Positions 1 to 8,198 of a DNA stretch of 20,742 nt are shown in pieces. The notes under the pieces are model-generated. The model saw nothing but the letters and a program-made list of their open reading frames with translations, made no database searches and was not told the DNA's origin. A program made the position numbers and the translations under genes. The stretch is taken from the NCBI GenBank assembly GCA_021810735.1, contig JAJZIF010000013.1, forward strand, positions 1 to 20,742, read 5' to 3'. The DNA comes from Acidobacteriota bacterium (GTDB lineage: Bacteria; Acidobacteriota; Terriglobia; Terriglobales; Acidobacteriaceae). The first letter of the stretch is position 1, and every line of letters starts with the position of its first letter.

Positions 1-3000
1 CCAGCCTCCGCTGGCTGCAAACTCTCAACAGTCGCGCCGGAGCCATACGCGATGTTCCCCGCCGTCTTGTTGATGACTCCCGGCAGGCTGAGATCGACTT
101 GTCCCGCAGTCAGCGCCGTCGCCAGCGGACGCTTGTACGTCGTCCCATCGGGCAGCCCGTCCAGCGTCTGATTGCTCAAAGAGGACGTATATTGCGATGT
201 GTGCGTGGCCGTTACATCCGCGCCGAACTCCGCTGGCATCAGCCCCGCAATCGGCGAGATGGAAGTGGTCGGCACGCCAGCCAAATGCTGTATTGTAGGT
301 GTAAAGCGTACATAATCGAGGTAGTATTGCGTGGTAACTCCGGCAAAGGAAAAGTAGGTTTGCAATCCATACGCAAGCTGCGCCTGGGTCAGCGTGACCT
401 GTCCTGCATAGACTTCCTGGTACGCGGTCGTCAGGCCGTTCAAAGCCGTGTTGATCGGAGACTCGCCGCTGGAGTAGCCGGTATAAATCCCGAACACGCA
501 ACTCGCGGGACTGCTCCCCGCGCCGTTCGTGCGAATCCTCACATACACATCGTAGGTAATCGCGGAGAATCCAGTGCTGAAATTGATAGGAGTTTGGACA
601 GCCCAACCCGCTGTAAATGTAGCTACATTGCCCCATAAACTTCCGTTTGCAGCATCGTTAATTAGTGAAGCGCCGCCAAGATTGAACGGGTTGCTCGTTG
701 TGTACGTTCCAGCTTTCTGGTAAATCGTTCCTGCTATCGTTCCGCTGGCAATGTTCTGCGCTGTCACATCCGCAGCCGCCTGCGCGGGCATCAGGTTCAC
801 AATGGGAACCACATCCGACATGCGCGGAGATTGGTTTCCACCCGGTGGCGGCAAGCGTCCGCCGGTAAAGAGAATCGGCTGCCAGTCCTGCACGGTGCCA
901 TACACCACCACCTGCGCGGCGGAGAAAGCCGAGCTCTGAAACTGCGACGGCGCGCCGCTCACGCTGCTCGCGGGCTTCAGATAACTGGCAATCAGGTAGG
1001 TCCCATACAGATTGTTCGGCGCGGTCCAACTCATCGCCACGCCAGCCGCCGTAGCGGGCGCAATGTCCGCCAGCACGGTTCCCGTGGCCCAATCCGACCC
1101 CAACCCGCGAAAATCCCCCTGCACGAAACGAATTTCGTAACTGCTCACCCCGTCCACAGAGGTCCAGGTGAACTCCGGCCCCGGCGCTGTCTGCGACGTC
1201 GGAGGGACCGCCGTGGTATTCAGCGCGAACGTCGTCACTGCTGGCGGCAATCCACCTGGCCCAAGCACAACAATGGTCGCGGTCGGCGCGGTCGTCTGCG
1301 GCGCGGGATTGCCCAGGTTGTCGAATCCCACCACCTGCACTTCGATCTGCGTGTTTTGCGTGGCCCAGAAGCTGAACAGCGAGCCCTTGACGTTGCCCAG
1401 CAGCAGCCATCCGGAATTTGGCAGCGTCGGATAATACAGGTTCGTCGGACGCATATAAATCAGAGCGCCCACCGTGTTTGGGCCGTTCTGCCAGCCCACG
1501 CTCACCCGCGAGAGCGTCGAATTGTTGGGGTCCGCAGTCTGGAAGTTCTCCGACAGCGTCACATTGCTCACCGACGCATTCACCGTCGGCGTCCCCACCA
1601 CTTCCCCGTACTCCGGGATCACATCTTCATAGATCAGCGAGTTGTATTCGAGGCCCTTGATCGTGATTTCGAAGTCGCTGGACTGCTTCAAGTCCGTGAC
1701 GCGAAACAACGTCGCTGGTTGGAAGCCCTGCGACTGCCCATAGCACCATGGCGAGTCCGCAACCGGCGCCTGCGAAAGCGGCGTGCTCACCGTTACCACT
1801 TCCCCGTCGACGCTTTCCACCAGCACAATGTCGATCACGTTCTGATCGTAGAAAGTGACCGTCTGCCCCACCGCAACATCGCCCAGCACGCTCACCTGCA
1901 GCGACCCGGAGAGAGCCACCGTAAAGCCGCCCGCGCTCCACGTCCCCGCTGTCACCGCGCTTACCGCCGCGCCAATGGTCGCATAGGCGGTTCCCGCAGG
2001 AGCGGTTGCAACCACGCTGCTCTCAATCCACGTGGCGTTCGCCGTCGGCGCATTCCCGTTCGCCGTCGCCAGCAGCGTCCCAGCCGCGTTGTAGAAGTTG
2101 ATCTGCGCAAACGCCGTCCCGGTCGCGCCCACGCTGCCTTGGATCTGGCAGGTCGCGGTCACAGCCGCGCCCTCCGCGCAATTCACCGGGCTTTGGTTCG
2201 CCATCGCCGCCGAACCGGTCCCGGTAAAGATCGCATACGTGTCCGACCCGGCGTAGCCTTGACCGCCTCCATTGCCCAGGTAGGTCCAGCCCGTTCCCAG
2301 CGTCCATCCCACGCCTCCCAGCGCGAAGTTCGCGTTCTGCAGCGTGGGATCGCTCAGCGCAAACACCTTCGCCTGCGTCTTGCCGGACGCGGAAACCATC
2401 AGCAGCAACCGACCGCCAGGAATCGCGTTCAGCGTCACAAAGCTTTCGCCGTTGCTGTCCACGCTGGTTCCGGTCACGGTCGCGGTGCCGCGCAGGACGT
2501 TCGGATGCTGCACGCTCAATGTCCAGCCCGCGCCCGCCACAAATGGCGGCAAATCGTTGCGGTCGATGTTAACCGCCGTCGCGGTCGAACCCGGCTGCAC
2601 GCGCCCGCCCCAACCCCACTGCGGCACGTCGTGCTGAATGCCGATCACGCTGCCGATTTGACACGTCACAGCCTCAATCGGGCATTTGATTGTGACCATG
2701 CGCAGTAGCGTCTGCGTCGAAAGCAGTTGGAAGTACGCCCACTGCCACGCCTGATCGCGGTTCGTGCAGCCCAGCAGCCGCACCCGCGTGGTTTTCGCTG
2801 GGAGCGCGGAATTGACCTCCGCCGCGCCAATCACGCTCACCGGCAAGTCGCTGCGATAATTCCGCAATGCGTCCGCGAACGTCACTTCCACCAGGTTCGT
2901 CCGGTCGTCCAGGCTGATCCAGCTTTCCTCCAGCGAGTCCGCCTTGATGTTGCCCACCGTGAAAATCTGCACCGGCGTGCTCGGCGCGTCCAGCGCCACC

Positions 3001-4979
3001 GAATACATGCCGCCCACGCGCACGATCATGGCCCGCGACATCTGCGCCACTTTTTGCAGGCACGCCCACGCATTGCTCATCTGGTCGAAGACGCCCGCGA
3101 ACACAAACCGCCGCTGCGTCGCGCCCGCTTGGTTCGCTACCTGCTCGTCGCAGAAATTCGCCCAGGTCACAAATGCCGGAATGTCCACGCTACTCCACGG
3201 CAGCGCCATCCCATACACCGGATTGTTCAGGATGTCCCAGGCCACAATGGCCGGATTGTCGTGCTCGAACCCGGCCAGCTCCGGCGGCAGCGTCGTGTCC
3301 TCGCCAATGTCGTGCGTGATGGTCGCCATCACCTGAATGTTTTGCCCGCTCAACTGCGTCGTCGCCAGCGCCCGGATCGCCACCAGGATCATGTTCGGAT
3401 AGCAGAAATCGTTGTAGCTGACCTCGTTGATGTTCCACAGCCATCCCTGCGCCACATAGTGCGGGTCCGTCACGTCCCCCTGCGGGATGGACTGATCGTG
3501 CGGACCAGATCCCCAATAGGTCACTCGCGTGGCGTATTTGCCCGGCGTCAGCCCATAAATCGAAACATTGTCATAGAAGGGCGTCGTCGTCATCTGCGAC
3601 ACGATGCGGAAACCCGACCACCAATCCTTCACCTGCGTGTAATAGATGGGATTGTTGGCGTCATACGGCTCCCATACTCCCGTTTCGACCAGCGAGTAGG
3701 TGTAATTGGACGCGTCCACGCTGTACACCTTCACGTCCGTGGTCGCTTGGTAGAACTCGCCCGGCGTGCGCCCGTCGATATTGGTGCCGAAATCGTAGAC
3801 GATGCCTTCGCCCGCGAACTGGTCGGTGGGGATCGCGATCCAGTAGGGATAGTGCACGAACCCGTTGGTGTTGACCGTCGTCAGCGGCGTGGTGTCGCGC
3901 GGCGCGACTGCGGGCAGCCACGTATACACGCCCGTCCCGGCATCCACGCTGTATTCCAGCTTGTACGCGTAGCTCACTTCCTTCTGGTTGCCATTGTTGT
4001 CGTACCGCACCAGGCCGCCGGGGAACTTGATCGACACCTGCAGCGTCTCCGTCAGCGTGCCCGTTCCCGGAACCACAATCGGGCCGTCCGCTTCCAGCAT
4101 CTCGATCTCTTGCGGAAAGCCCGCAATGGTCTCGTTGAATCCCGGAATCGGCGTCTGGTCGTTGGTGCCGTAGCGCACGTGAGTGGCCAGCTCGCGGTAG
4201 CCGAACACAGGCTTGCCATTCACCAGAATGTTGGTGATGGCGCTCGCCGTGCCCATCCCGAACGCCACCAGGATGTTCAGGTACTCATAGTTCGTGCTGT
4301 CGAAGCTGACGAAGCTGGAGATGATGTTGCCCCCCCAGCCCATGATGCCGTAGCCCTTCGGGATCGCGCCGCCCGGCTGCGCCGTGGTCGATGGCCCCGC
4401 CGGATTGTAGGTCTGCGTCGGATTCAGCGCGGAAACGTTCGACCCGTTGATCAGCGAGCCAAACGCGGAAATGATCATGCTGCCAGCGGCGACAAGTGTC
4501 GCGCCCAGAATGGCTGTTGCTTCTCCCGCGCTAAGTAACCCACCCGACGCTGCCATCAACATTGCCACAGCAGGGTCAAGGTATGGCATCACCAACGCGA
4601 CCGTAACCATCAACGCGATTGTGGCCAGCATTCCCCACACGCCGCCGCCGACGCCCAGCGCCACGGTGATCCACTCTCCGGGGCGCGTCGTCGCCGTCGA
4701 CAGTTCCTCCGTGGTCAGCAGAGCGCCGCCCACTGTCACCGCGCAATTGTTCTGCCGCAGCTTGATGCCCGCGCGCTCGATCGTCTGCCAGACGTACTCC
4801 CCAGGCACGCACTCCAGCACCGTCTCCTTGCGCTCCGTCGCCGGGCGAAACGGATTCAATATCTGGATGACCTTCACCGGCGCCAGCGTCACAATCTCGC
4901 CGACAGGCAACGATGCGGGTGCCCCAGGTGCGCGAAGCTCACCTGGGTCTTTGCGCGGGACCAGCGTTATTTCGTGCAT
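1..4979 (-). CDS. J: Tail tip host-specificity protein, gpJ type, with gpI-like N-terminus (C-terminus cut by window edge)
   Basis: One frame is open from ATG 4979 to the left edge, giving at least 1659 residues and no stop inside the window. I checked the frame at several points along it. In lambda-like phages J forms the central tail tip and binds the host receptor. Residues about 35-110 look like a ubiquitin/beta-grasp domain with the motif VPGEYVWQTIERAGI. A strongly hydrophobic stretch follows at 108-178, and both are features of lambda gpI, which has no separate gene here. The J core follows, including GYGIMGWGGNIISS near 210 and NPAIVAWDILNNPVYGM in the middle. A jelly-roll carbohydrate-binding-like segment lies around 876-1010, an FN3-like domain around 1240-1330, and repeated LMPA...ADVT motifs lie near the left edge. 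The start overlaps the K stop by 13 nt (ATGCACGAAATAA), so translation is coupled. J assignment is firm; the I-J fusion is an inference. Confidence 0.93.
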   Translation of the reverse strand, partial: MHEITLVPRKDPGELRAPGAPASLPVGEIVTLAPVKVIQILNPFRPATERKETVLECVPGEYVWQTIERAGIKLRQNNCAVTVGGALLTTEELSTATTRPGEWITVALGVGGGVWGMLATIALMVTVALVMPYLDPAVAMLMAASGGLLSAGEATAILGATLVAAGSMIISAFGSLINGSNVSALNPTQTYNPAGPSTTAQPGGAIPKGYGIMGWGGNIISSFVSFDSTNYEYLNILVAFGMGTASAITNILVNGKPVFGYRELATHVRYGTNDQTPIPGFNETIAGFPQEIEMLEADGPIVVPGTGTLTETLQVSIKFPGGLVRYDNNGNQKEVSYAYKLEYSVDAGTGVYTWLPAVAPRDTTPLTTVNTNGFVHYPYWIAIPTDQFAGEGIVYDFGTNIDGRTPGEFYQATTDVKVYSVDASNYTYSLVETGVWEPYDANNPIYYTQVKDWWSGFRIVSQMTTTPFYDNVSIYGLTPGKYATRVTYWGSGPHDQSIPQGDVTDPHYVAQGWLWNINEVSYNDFCYPNMILVAIRALATTQLSGQNIQVMATITHDIGEDTTLPPELAGFEHDNPAIVAWDILNNPVYGMALPWSSVDIPAFVTWANFCDEQVANQAGATQRRFVFAGVFDQMSNAWACLQKVAQMSRAMIVRVGGMYSVALDAPSTPVQIFTVGNIKADSLEESWISLDDRTNLVEVTFADALRNYRSDLPVSVIGAAEVNSALPAKTTRVRLLGCTNRDQAWQWAYFQLLSTQTLLRMVTIKCPIEAVTCQIGSVIGIQHDVPQWGWGGRVQPGSTATAVNIDRNDLPPFVAGAGWTLSVQHPNVLRGTATVTGTSVDSNGESFVTLNAIPGGRLLLMVSASGKTQAKVFALSDPTLQNANFALGGVGWTLGTGWTYLGNGGGQGYAGSDTYAIFTGTGSAAMANQSPVNCAEGAAVTATCQIQGSVGATGTAFAQINFYNAAGTLLATANGNAPTANATWIESSVVATAPAGTAYATIGAAVSAVTAGTWSAGGFTVALSGSLQVSVLGDVAVGQTVTFYDQNVIDIVLVESVDGEVVTVSTPLSQAPVADSPWCYGQSQGFQPATLFRVTDLKQSSDFEITIKGLEYNSLIYEDVIPEYGEVVGTPTVNASVSNVTLSENFQTADPNNSTLSRVSVGWQNGPNTVGALIYMRPTNLYYPTLPNSGWLLLGNVKGSLFSFWATQNTQIEVQVVGFDNLGNPAPQTTAPTATIVVLGPGGLPPAVTTFALNTTAVPPTSQTAPGPEFTWTSVDGVSSYEIRFVQGDFRGLGSDWATGTVLADIAPATAAGVAMSWTAPNNLYGTYLIASYLKPASSVSGAPSQFQSSAFSAAQVVVYGTVQDWQPILFTGGRLPPPGGNQSPRMSDVVPIVNLMPAQAAADVTAQNIASGTIAGTIYQKAGTYTTSNPFNLGGASLINDAANGSLWGNVATFTAGWAVQTPINFSTGFSAITYDVYVRIRTNGAGSSPASCVFGIYTGYSSGESPINTALNGLTTAYQEVYAGQVTLTQAQLAYGLQTYFSFAGVTTQYYLDYVRFTPTIQHLAGVPTTSISPIAGLMPAEFGADVTATHTSQYTSSLSNQTLDGLPDGTTYKRPLATALTAGQVDLSLPGVINKTAGNIAYGSGATVESLQPAEA

Positions 4980-5347
4980 CGGTAAAATCCCTCAATTCGC
5001 CTGCGATACAGCGCCCCGTCGATCCGCTCCACCACCACCCCAGCGTTCGGATGCGCATGGATCATGGTCTGCGGGTCGATCAGCACGCCCACATGCCACG
5101 GCGGATCGTTCGACCGCAACAGCACGCCGTCTCCCGCTTGGGGGATCGCCACCTTCTCCCACTCGCCCAGGTCGCCGACAGCCACCCACAGCGCCCCTGC
5201 GTCATGCTCATACGCGGGCAGCGTGTGACCCAGCCGCCGCATCACTTCCAGCAGCAGACCGACGCAGCCATACGACTGCGGTCCGCACGCATGCTCGCGA
5301 AACGGCTTGCCGATCAAATCGGCGTACAGGCGCGGGGAAAGCCTCAT
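4967..5347 (-). CDS. K: Tail assembly peptidase, NlpC/P60 family, gpK type
   Basis: The product is 126 residues. The sequence GPQSYGCVGLLLEVMRRLG places the presumed catalytic Cys at 28 at the start of a helix. WHVGVLI (His85) and MIHAHP (His97 or His99) supply the histidines expected of an NlpC/P60 cysteine peptidase. Lambda gpK joins an N-terminal JAMM/MPN metalloprotease domain to this peptidase; only the peptidase half is present here. The open frame extends further upstream, but ATG 5347 is chosen because the upstream residues overlap the L coding sequence and look non-coding. It sits just after the L stop. It overlaps J by 13 nt. Role: processing at the tail tip during assembly, or local peptidoglycan hydrolysis. 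Confidence 0.85.
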   Translation of the reverse strand: MRLSPRLYADLIGKPFREHACGPQSYGCVGLLLEVMRRLGHTLPAYEHDAGALWVAVGDLGEWEKVAIPQAGDGVLLRSNDPPWHVGVLIDPQTMIHAHPNAGVVVERIDGALYRRRIEGFYRCTK

Positions 5348-5352
5348 CGCGC

Positions 5353-6159
5353 TCACATCTGGCTCGCGATCGATGCGCCGTTGGTCCCGATGGCCGGGAA
5401 GGCCCCAAAGCGTGTCTGATTGTTGTGCGCCTGGCATCCGTTCGTTCCATCCAGCGTCAAGCTGCAGGTCGGCATCGTGCCCGTGTACCCGCATTGCTTG
5501 CTCATGTACTTCCACATGCAGAAATTCGCGCGATAGGTAAAGCGCGGAAACAGGCTGCGCATCGGCGACGGCGCGCCCAGCGAAAACACGACCTGCTCCG
5601 CCGTGCAGTGCGTGGACAGGATCGTCATTTCCAGCGCCAGGTCCGGCTCCCCGCTTGGGTTCGCCGTGTTCACCACGTAGAGGTTTGCCGTCGCGCCCAC
5701 GACGCCCTGATACTGCTCCACGATGCCCTGCAGCATCCGGTTCACGTTGCTGGCCTTCAAATGCACCGTCGGAAGTTGCGCCCCGCTCGGCGTGTGGCTT
5801 GTCAGGTCGAAGGCAAACGGCTGATAGACCATCGGCCCAAATCCGTCGCCCGCATCGAACGTAACCGGCTCATTGTTCCGCGCCAGCCGGATATATTCGC
5901 CGTTCCAGATGATCGCCAGCAGGATCAGCCATTGGTCGCCGCTCGCCAGCTTTTGTCGGTCCGCGTTCGCAGCCAAAGACAGAATGTTCATCGGCGGCGA
6001 AGTCGGCGCGTTCGCTGGAGGCGCAATCACCGGCTGCGAAGGATTGGTCGATGGAGCTTCCGTCGGCGTCGAGTAGCCGGACCCTGGGGGGATGGTCGGT
6101 GTCGGCGTTCCGCCGCCCGCGCCGCCGCCGGGAAGGTTGGGAGGGTAGACCGGCCTCAT
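5353..6159 (-). CDS. L: Minor tail protein, gpL type, with four-cysteine C-terminal domain
   Basis: The product is 268 residues. The first 60 or so are a Gly/Pro/Thr-rich low-complexity extension not seen in lambda gpL. Residues about 65-205 form the beta-rich body, with motifs such as WLILLAIIWNGEYIRLARNN and an FDL...GAQLPTVHLKASN segment. The C-terminal part has cysteines at 214, 223, 232 and 242 (FCMWKYMSKQCGYTG...TCS...GCQAHNN). This is the pattern of the gpL C-terminal domain, which in lambda carries an iron-sulfur cluster. Position between M-like and K-like genes matches the lambda order. The start overlaps the M stop in ATGA with GGAGGAAGT just upstream, which indicates coupled translation. 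Cluster binding is from family knowledge and is not shown here. Confidence 0.85.
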   Translation of the reverse strand: MRPVYPPNLPGGGAGGGTPTPTIPPGSGYSTPTEAPSTNPSQPVIAPPANAPTSPPMNILSLAANADRQKLASGDQWLILLAIIWNGEYIRLARNNEPVTFDAGDGFGPMVYQPFAFDLTSHTPSGAQLPTVHLKASNVNRMLQGIVEQYQGVVGATANLYVVNTANPSGEPDLALEMTILSTHCTAEQVVFSLGAPSPMRSLFPRFTYRANFCMWKYMSKQCGYTGTMPTCSLTLDGTNGCQAHNNQTRFGAFPAIGTNGASIASQM

Positions 6160-7112
6160 ACTTCCTCCAGCTCAAACTGCACCCGGTAGGAGGGTCCATT
6201 GTTCACCCAGCCGGAATCCATCACTTCGATCGGCTTGGGAAACCGGACCGCAACCGGGATCGGCCCATTGCTCGGCATGTTGCCGTAGGTCGCCGTCTGC
6301 GAAACCAGCGCCAGCCCAATGTCGTCGAAATTCGCCGTCAGATACGGCGTTGCGGGCATCACAATCGCCGCGCTCGTGCTGTTGACAAGAAACAGGCAGC
6401 ACTCGGCATACACGCTGGTCGCGTTCGCGGGCGCCACGCCCGATCCGATCACCGGCGTCCATCCGGAAGTCACCGCCGACAGATCGCCAGGAATCACTTC
6501 CAGAAGCTGCCCCGCGCTGTCCGCGAAGAAAAAACCGATCCGCGCCAAAAAGGAGGAGCCAGCGGGCATCGCCGCCAGCGACACATTCAGGAATCCCGCC
6601 ACCTGAATGGTCTGCCCCGGAACGACCGCCTGCAAACTGCTGAACACGCGAAGCGGCGCGGTGGCATTCGCTCCCAGGCTATAACTCTCGACTCCCGACA
6701 GTTGCAGGCTGAAGGCCCCGCTATGCGCCACGCTCGCCTGCAGCGCGGCCACGCTGCCCGCCGTTCCCGGCGCGAGCGACCAGCCGTCGCACACCAACCC
6801 GCTCGTCAGCGGCGTACCCGGAGCCGGGCCGAGCGTGTTGTACTCGAATCCGCCGTTCTCGATCAGGTTCGGCCAATAGAACGGCAAGCCCCCGCCCTGC
6901 ACCGTCGCGCGGCAAAAATAATCGATCGCCGCCAGGTCCGTCGAGTTCAGAAACTGATATTCCACCTTCCAGGTGCGCCGCAGCCGCGAAAAGCGTTGCC
7001 GCGTCATCACCTGGCCCATCTCCATCTTGTCGCGGATGGTCCCGTCCTCGATCTTCTGCGATGCGCCCCACGAGATACCCCGCGCCAGCGACGGAAAGAC
7101 AGCATAACCCAT
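6156..7112 (-). CDS. Distal minor tail protein, gpM-like, with inserted carbohydrate-binding-like domain
   Basis: The product is 318 residues from ATG 7112; the longer open frame upstream runs into the intergenic repeats (translated HPERSRG-type sequence) and is rejected. Residues 1-81 (MGYAVFPSLARGISW, LNSTDLAAIDYFCRATVQGG) and the last 45 (VAVRFPKPIEV...SYRVQFELEEV) resemble the two halves of gpM/DUF-type tail-tip proteins. Residues about 82-272 interrupt them with a beta-sandwich-like segment: it begins NLIENGGFEYNT, has a central CDGWSLAPG, and ends with NFDDIGLALV, as in family 4/9-type carbohydrate-binding modules. I read this as an adhesin domain inserted into a structural scaffold. 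It is the first tail-tip gene downstream of the plus-strand island and shares ATGA with L. Identity as M is by position and ends; the insertion is an inference. Confidence 0.72.
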   Translation of the reverse strand: MGYAVFPSLARGISWGASQKIEDGTIRDKMEMGQVMTRQRFSRLRRTWKVEYQFLNSTDLAAIDYFCRATVQGGGLPFYWPNLIENGGFEYNTLGPAPGTPLTSGLVCDGWSLAPGTAGSVAALQASVAHSGAFSLQLSGVESYSLGANATAPLRVFSSLQAVVPGQTIQVAGFLNVSLAAMPAGSSFLARIGFFFADSAGQLLEVIPGDLSAVTSGWTPVIGSGVAPANATSVYAECCLFLVNSTSAAIVMPATPYLTANFDDIGLALVSQTATYGNMPSNGPIPVAVRFPKPIEVMDSGWVNNGPSYRVQFELEEV

Positions 7113-7133
7113 GCGCTCACTTTCGCCTGAGTT

Positions 7134-7320
7134 GCCCCCCGCGCCAAATTGACAGCCTTGGCTGTCATCCCGAGCGAAGCCGAGGGACCTGCACCGCTTG
7201 TCATCCCGAGCGAAGTCGAGGGACCTGCTGTTTCTATTTGCTGGGTGCCCCCCGCGCCAAATTGACACCCAAGCTGTCATCCCGAGCGAAGTCGAGGGAC
7301 CTGCTGTTTCTATTTGCGGC
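7134..7320. repeat. Interspersed repeat cluster, two nested repeat types
   Basis: This non-coding gap holds three copies of TGTCATCCCGAGCGAAG followed by (C/T)CGAGGGACCTGC, at 7163-7192, 7199-7228 and 7275-7304. Copies 2 and 3 stay identical for 43 bp (7199-7241 and 7275-7317). Two identical 21-bp copies of a sequence ending in GCGCCAAATTGACA lie at 7134-7154 and 7247-7267. Together they look like a partly duplicated composite unit. The CCCGAGCGAAGTCGAGGGAC type is a dispersed chromosomal repeat that I associate with Acidobacteriota. It marks the left border of the plus-strand island. Confidence 0.9.
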
Positions 7321-7348
7321 GAAGGTGCCTCAATGCCACACTCAAGCC

Positions 7349-8104
7349 ATGCCCTCCGTCGCCTTCACTGTCACTGTCGATGCAAAATCCCTCATCGAAG
7401 ACATGAAGGGCCTGGAAAAGCATATCCCCTACATCCTCGCCCGGACCCTCACCAATACCGCCGTCGGCGCGGAAATGGCCGTGCGCGCCACCCTCCCCGG
7501 AAAATTCACCTTGCGCAACACCTTCACCGAAAAAGGCATCCGCTTCAAAGCCGCGCAGAAGAACGCCGCCATCGTCCAAGCGGAAGTCTTCACCGACACG
7601 GCCAATCGGCGCTCCGGCGCGCCCGACTACCTCGGCCGTCAGGAAACCGGCGGCGAGAAGTGCCCCGTCAATGGGCGCATGCACATTGCCATCCCCATGC
7701 CCGCGCTCTGGCAGTTGATCGGCGGCAAAGGCCGTCCCATTCCCGCCGAGATGCGACCGCGCACCCTGCTCAGCGGCTACGTGGGACAACGCTATGCCGA
7801 CTTCCGCTATAAGAAAAACAAGTACACCGGCGAGCGCGAGCGCCAGCTCCTGCTGCGTCCCGTCAAGCTCGTCCGCGGCTGGATCTTCTTTCTTCAGCCC
7901 AAAGACAATCCACGCTGGATCATGGGCCGCAAGGCGGACGGCAACGAGCGCGACATCCATCCCATGTACAAGCTGGTCGGGGCTGTGACTGTGCCGCCCC
8001 GCCTGGATATGATTCCCACCGTGCAATCCTTCGTGGACGCCCATTTTGTCGAGGAGTGGGAAAAGATGTGGCTCGCCGCAGCCGCCAAAGGCATCCGCAT
8101 CTAG
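7349..8104 (+). CDS. Putative minor tail protein, gpZ / HK97 gp10-like, on the opposite strand
   Basis: The product is 251 residues from ATG 7349, with no good ribosome binding site. An in-frame GTG at 7325 is an alternative, and longer frames upstream run through the repeats. Residues 1-60 (SLIEDMKGLEKHIPYILARTL then a TNTAVGAEMAVRATLP helix) followed by KFTLRNTFTEKGIRFKAA resemble the N-terminal helix and strand of tail-completion proteins of the Z/gp10 group. A YLGRQETGGEK motif follows, and the remainder is longer than usual. The late operon lacks a Z-like gene between the FII-like and U-like genes, so this may be the displaced copy. Its plus-strand orientation inside a minus-strand operon is odd. 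Family call moderate; the coding status is well supported by length and composition. Confidence 0.6.
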   Translation: MPSVAFTVTVDAKSLIEDMKGLEKHIPYILARTLTNTAVGAEMAVRATLPGKFTLRNTFTEKGIRFKAAQKNAAIVQAEVFTDTANRRSGAPDYLGRQETGGEKCPVNGRMHIAIPMPALWQLIGGKGRPIPAEMRPRTLLSGYVGQRYADFRYKKNKYTGERERQLLLRPVKLVRGWIFFLQPKDNPRWIMGRKADGNERDIHPMYKLVGAVTVPPRLDMIPTVQSFVDAHFVEEWEKMWLAAAAKGIRI

Positions 8105-8138
8105 TTACCAAAGATTTTGCAAGTGGGCATCATTTTGA

Positions 8139-8167
8139 TTGACCCGCACCCTCCCCAGGCCGATACT
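8139..8167 (+). promoter_or_regulatory. Sigma70-like promoter for the BRCT gene unit
   Basis: TTGACC (8139-8144, five of six to TTGACA) is followed after exactly 17 bp by GATACT (8162-8167, four of six to TATAAT). Transcription would start near 8174 and leave a leader of about 25 nt before ATG 8199. A second TTGACA at 8174-8179 has no convincing -10 upstream of the ATG. The site is in the only non-coding gap (8105-8198) ahead of the gene pair, which fits a moron-type unit with its own promoter. Confidence 0.5.
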
Positions 8168-8198
8168 TGGGCCTTGACACGCTGCACTACGGGACAAT

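Noticed and set aside
831..6189. Long plus-strand frames (831-2708, 2727-4538, 4447-6189) opposite the tail-tip genes
   Set aside because: They are Arg/His-rich antisense shadows of J, K and L in high-GC DNA; the minus-strand frame carries recognisable domains along its whole length.
7163..7304. CRISPR array
   Set aside because: Only three copies, spacers of unequal and very short length (6 and 46 bp), and the sequence is a known kind of dispersed repeat.
7061..7348. N-terminal extensions into the 7134-7320 repeats on both strands
   Set aside because: They only translate the interspersed repeats (HPERSRG or FARDD peptides); family similarity begins at 7349 on plus and 7112 on minus.
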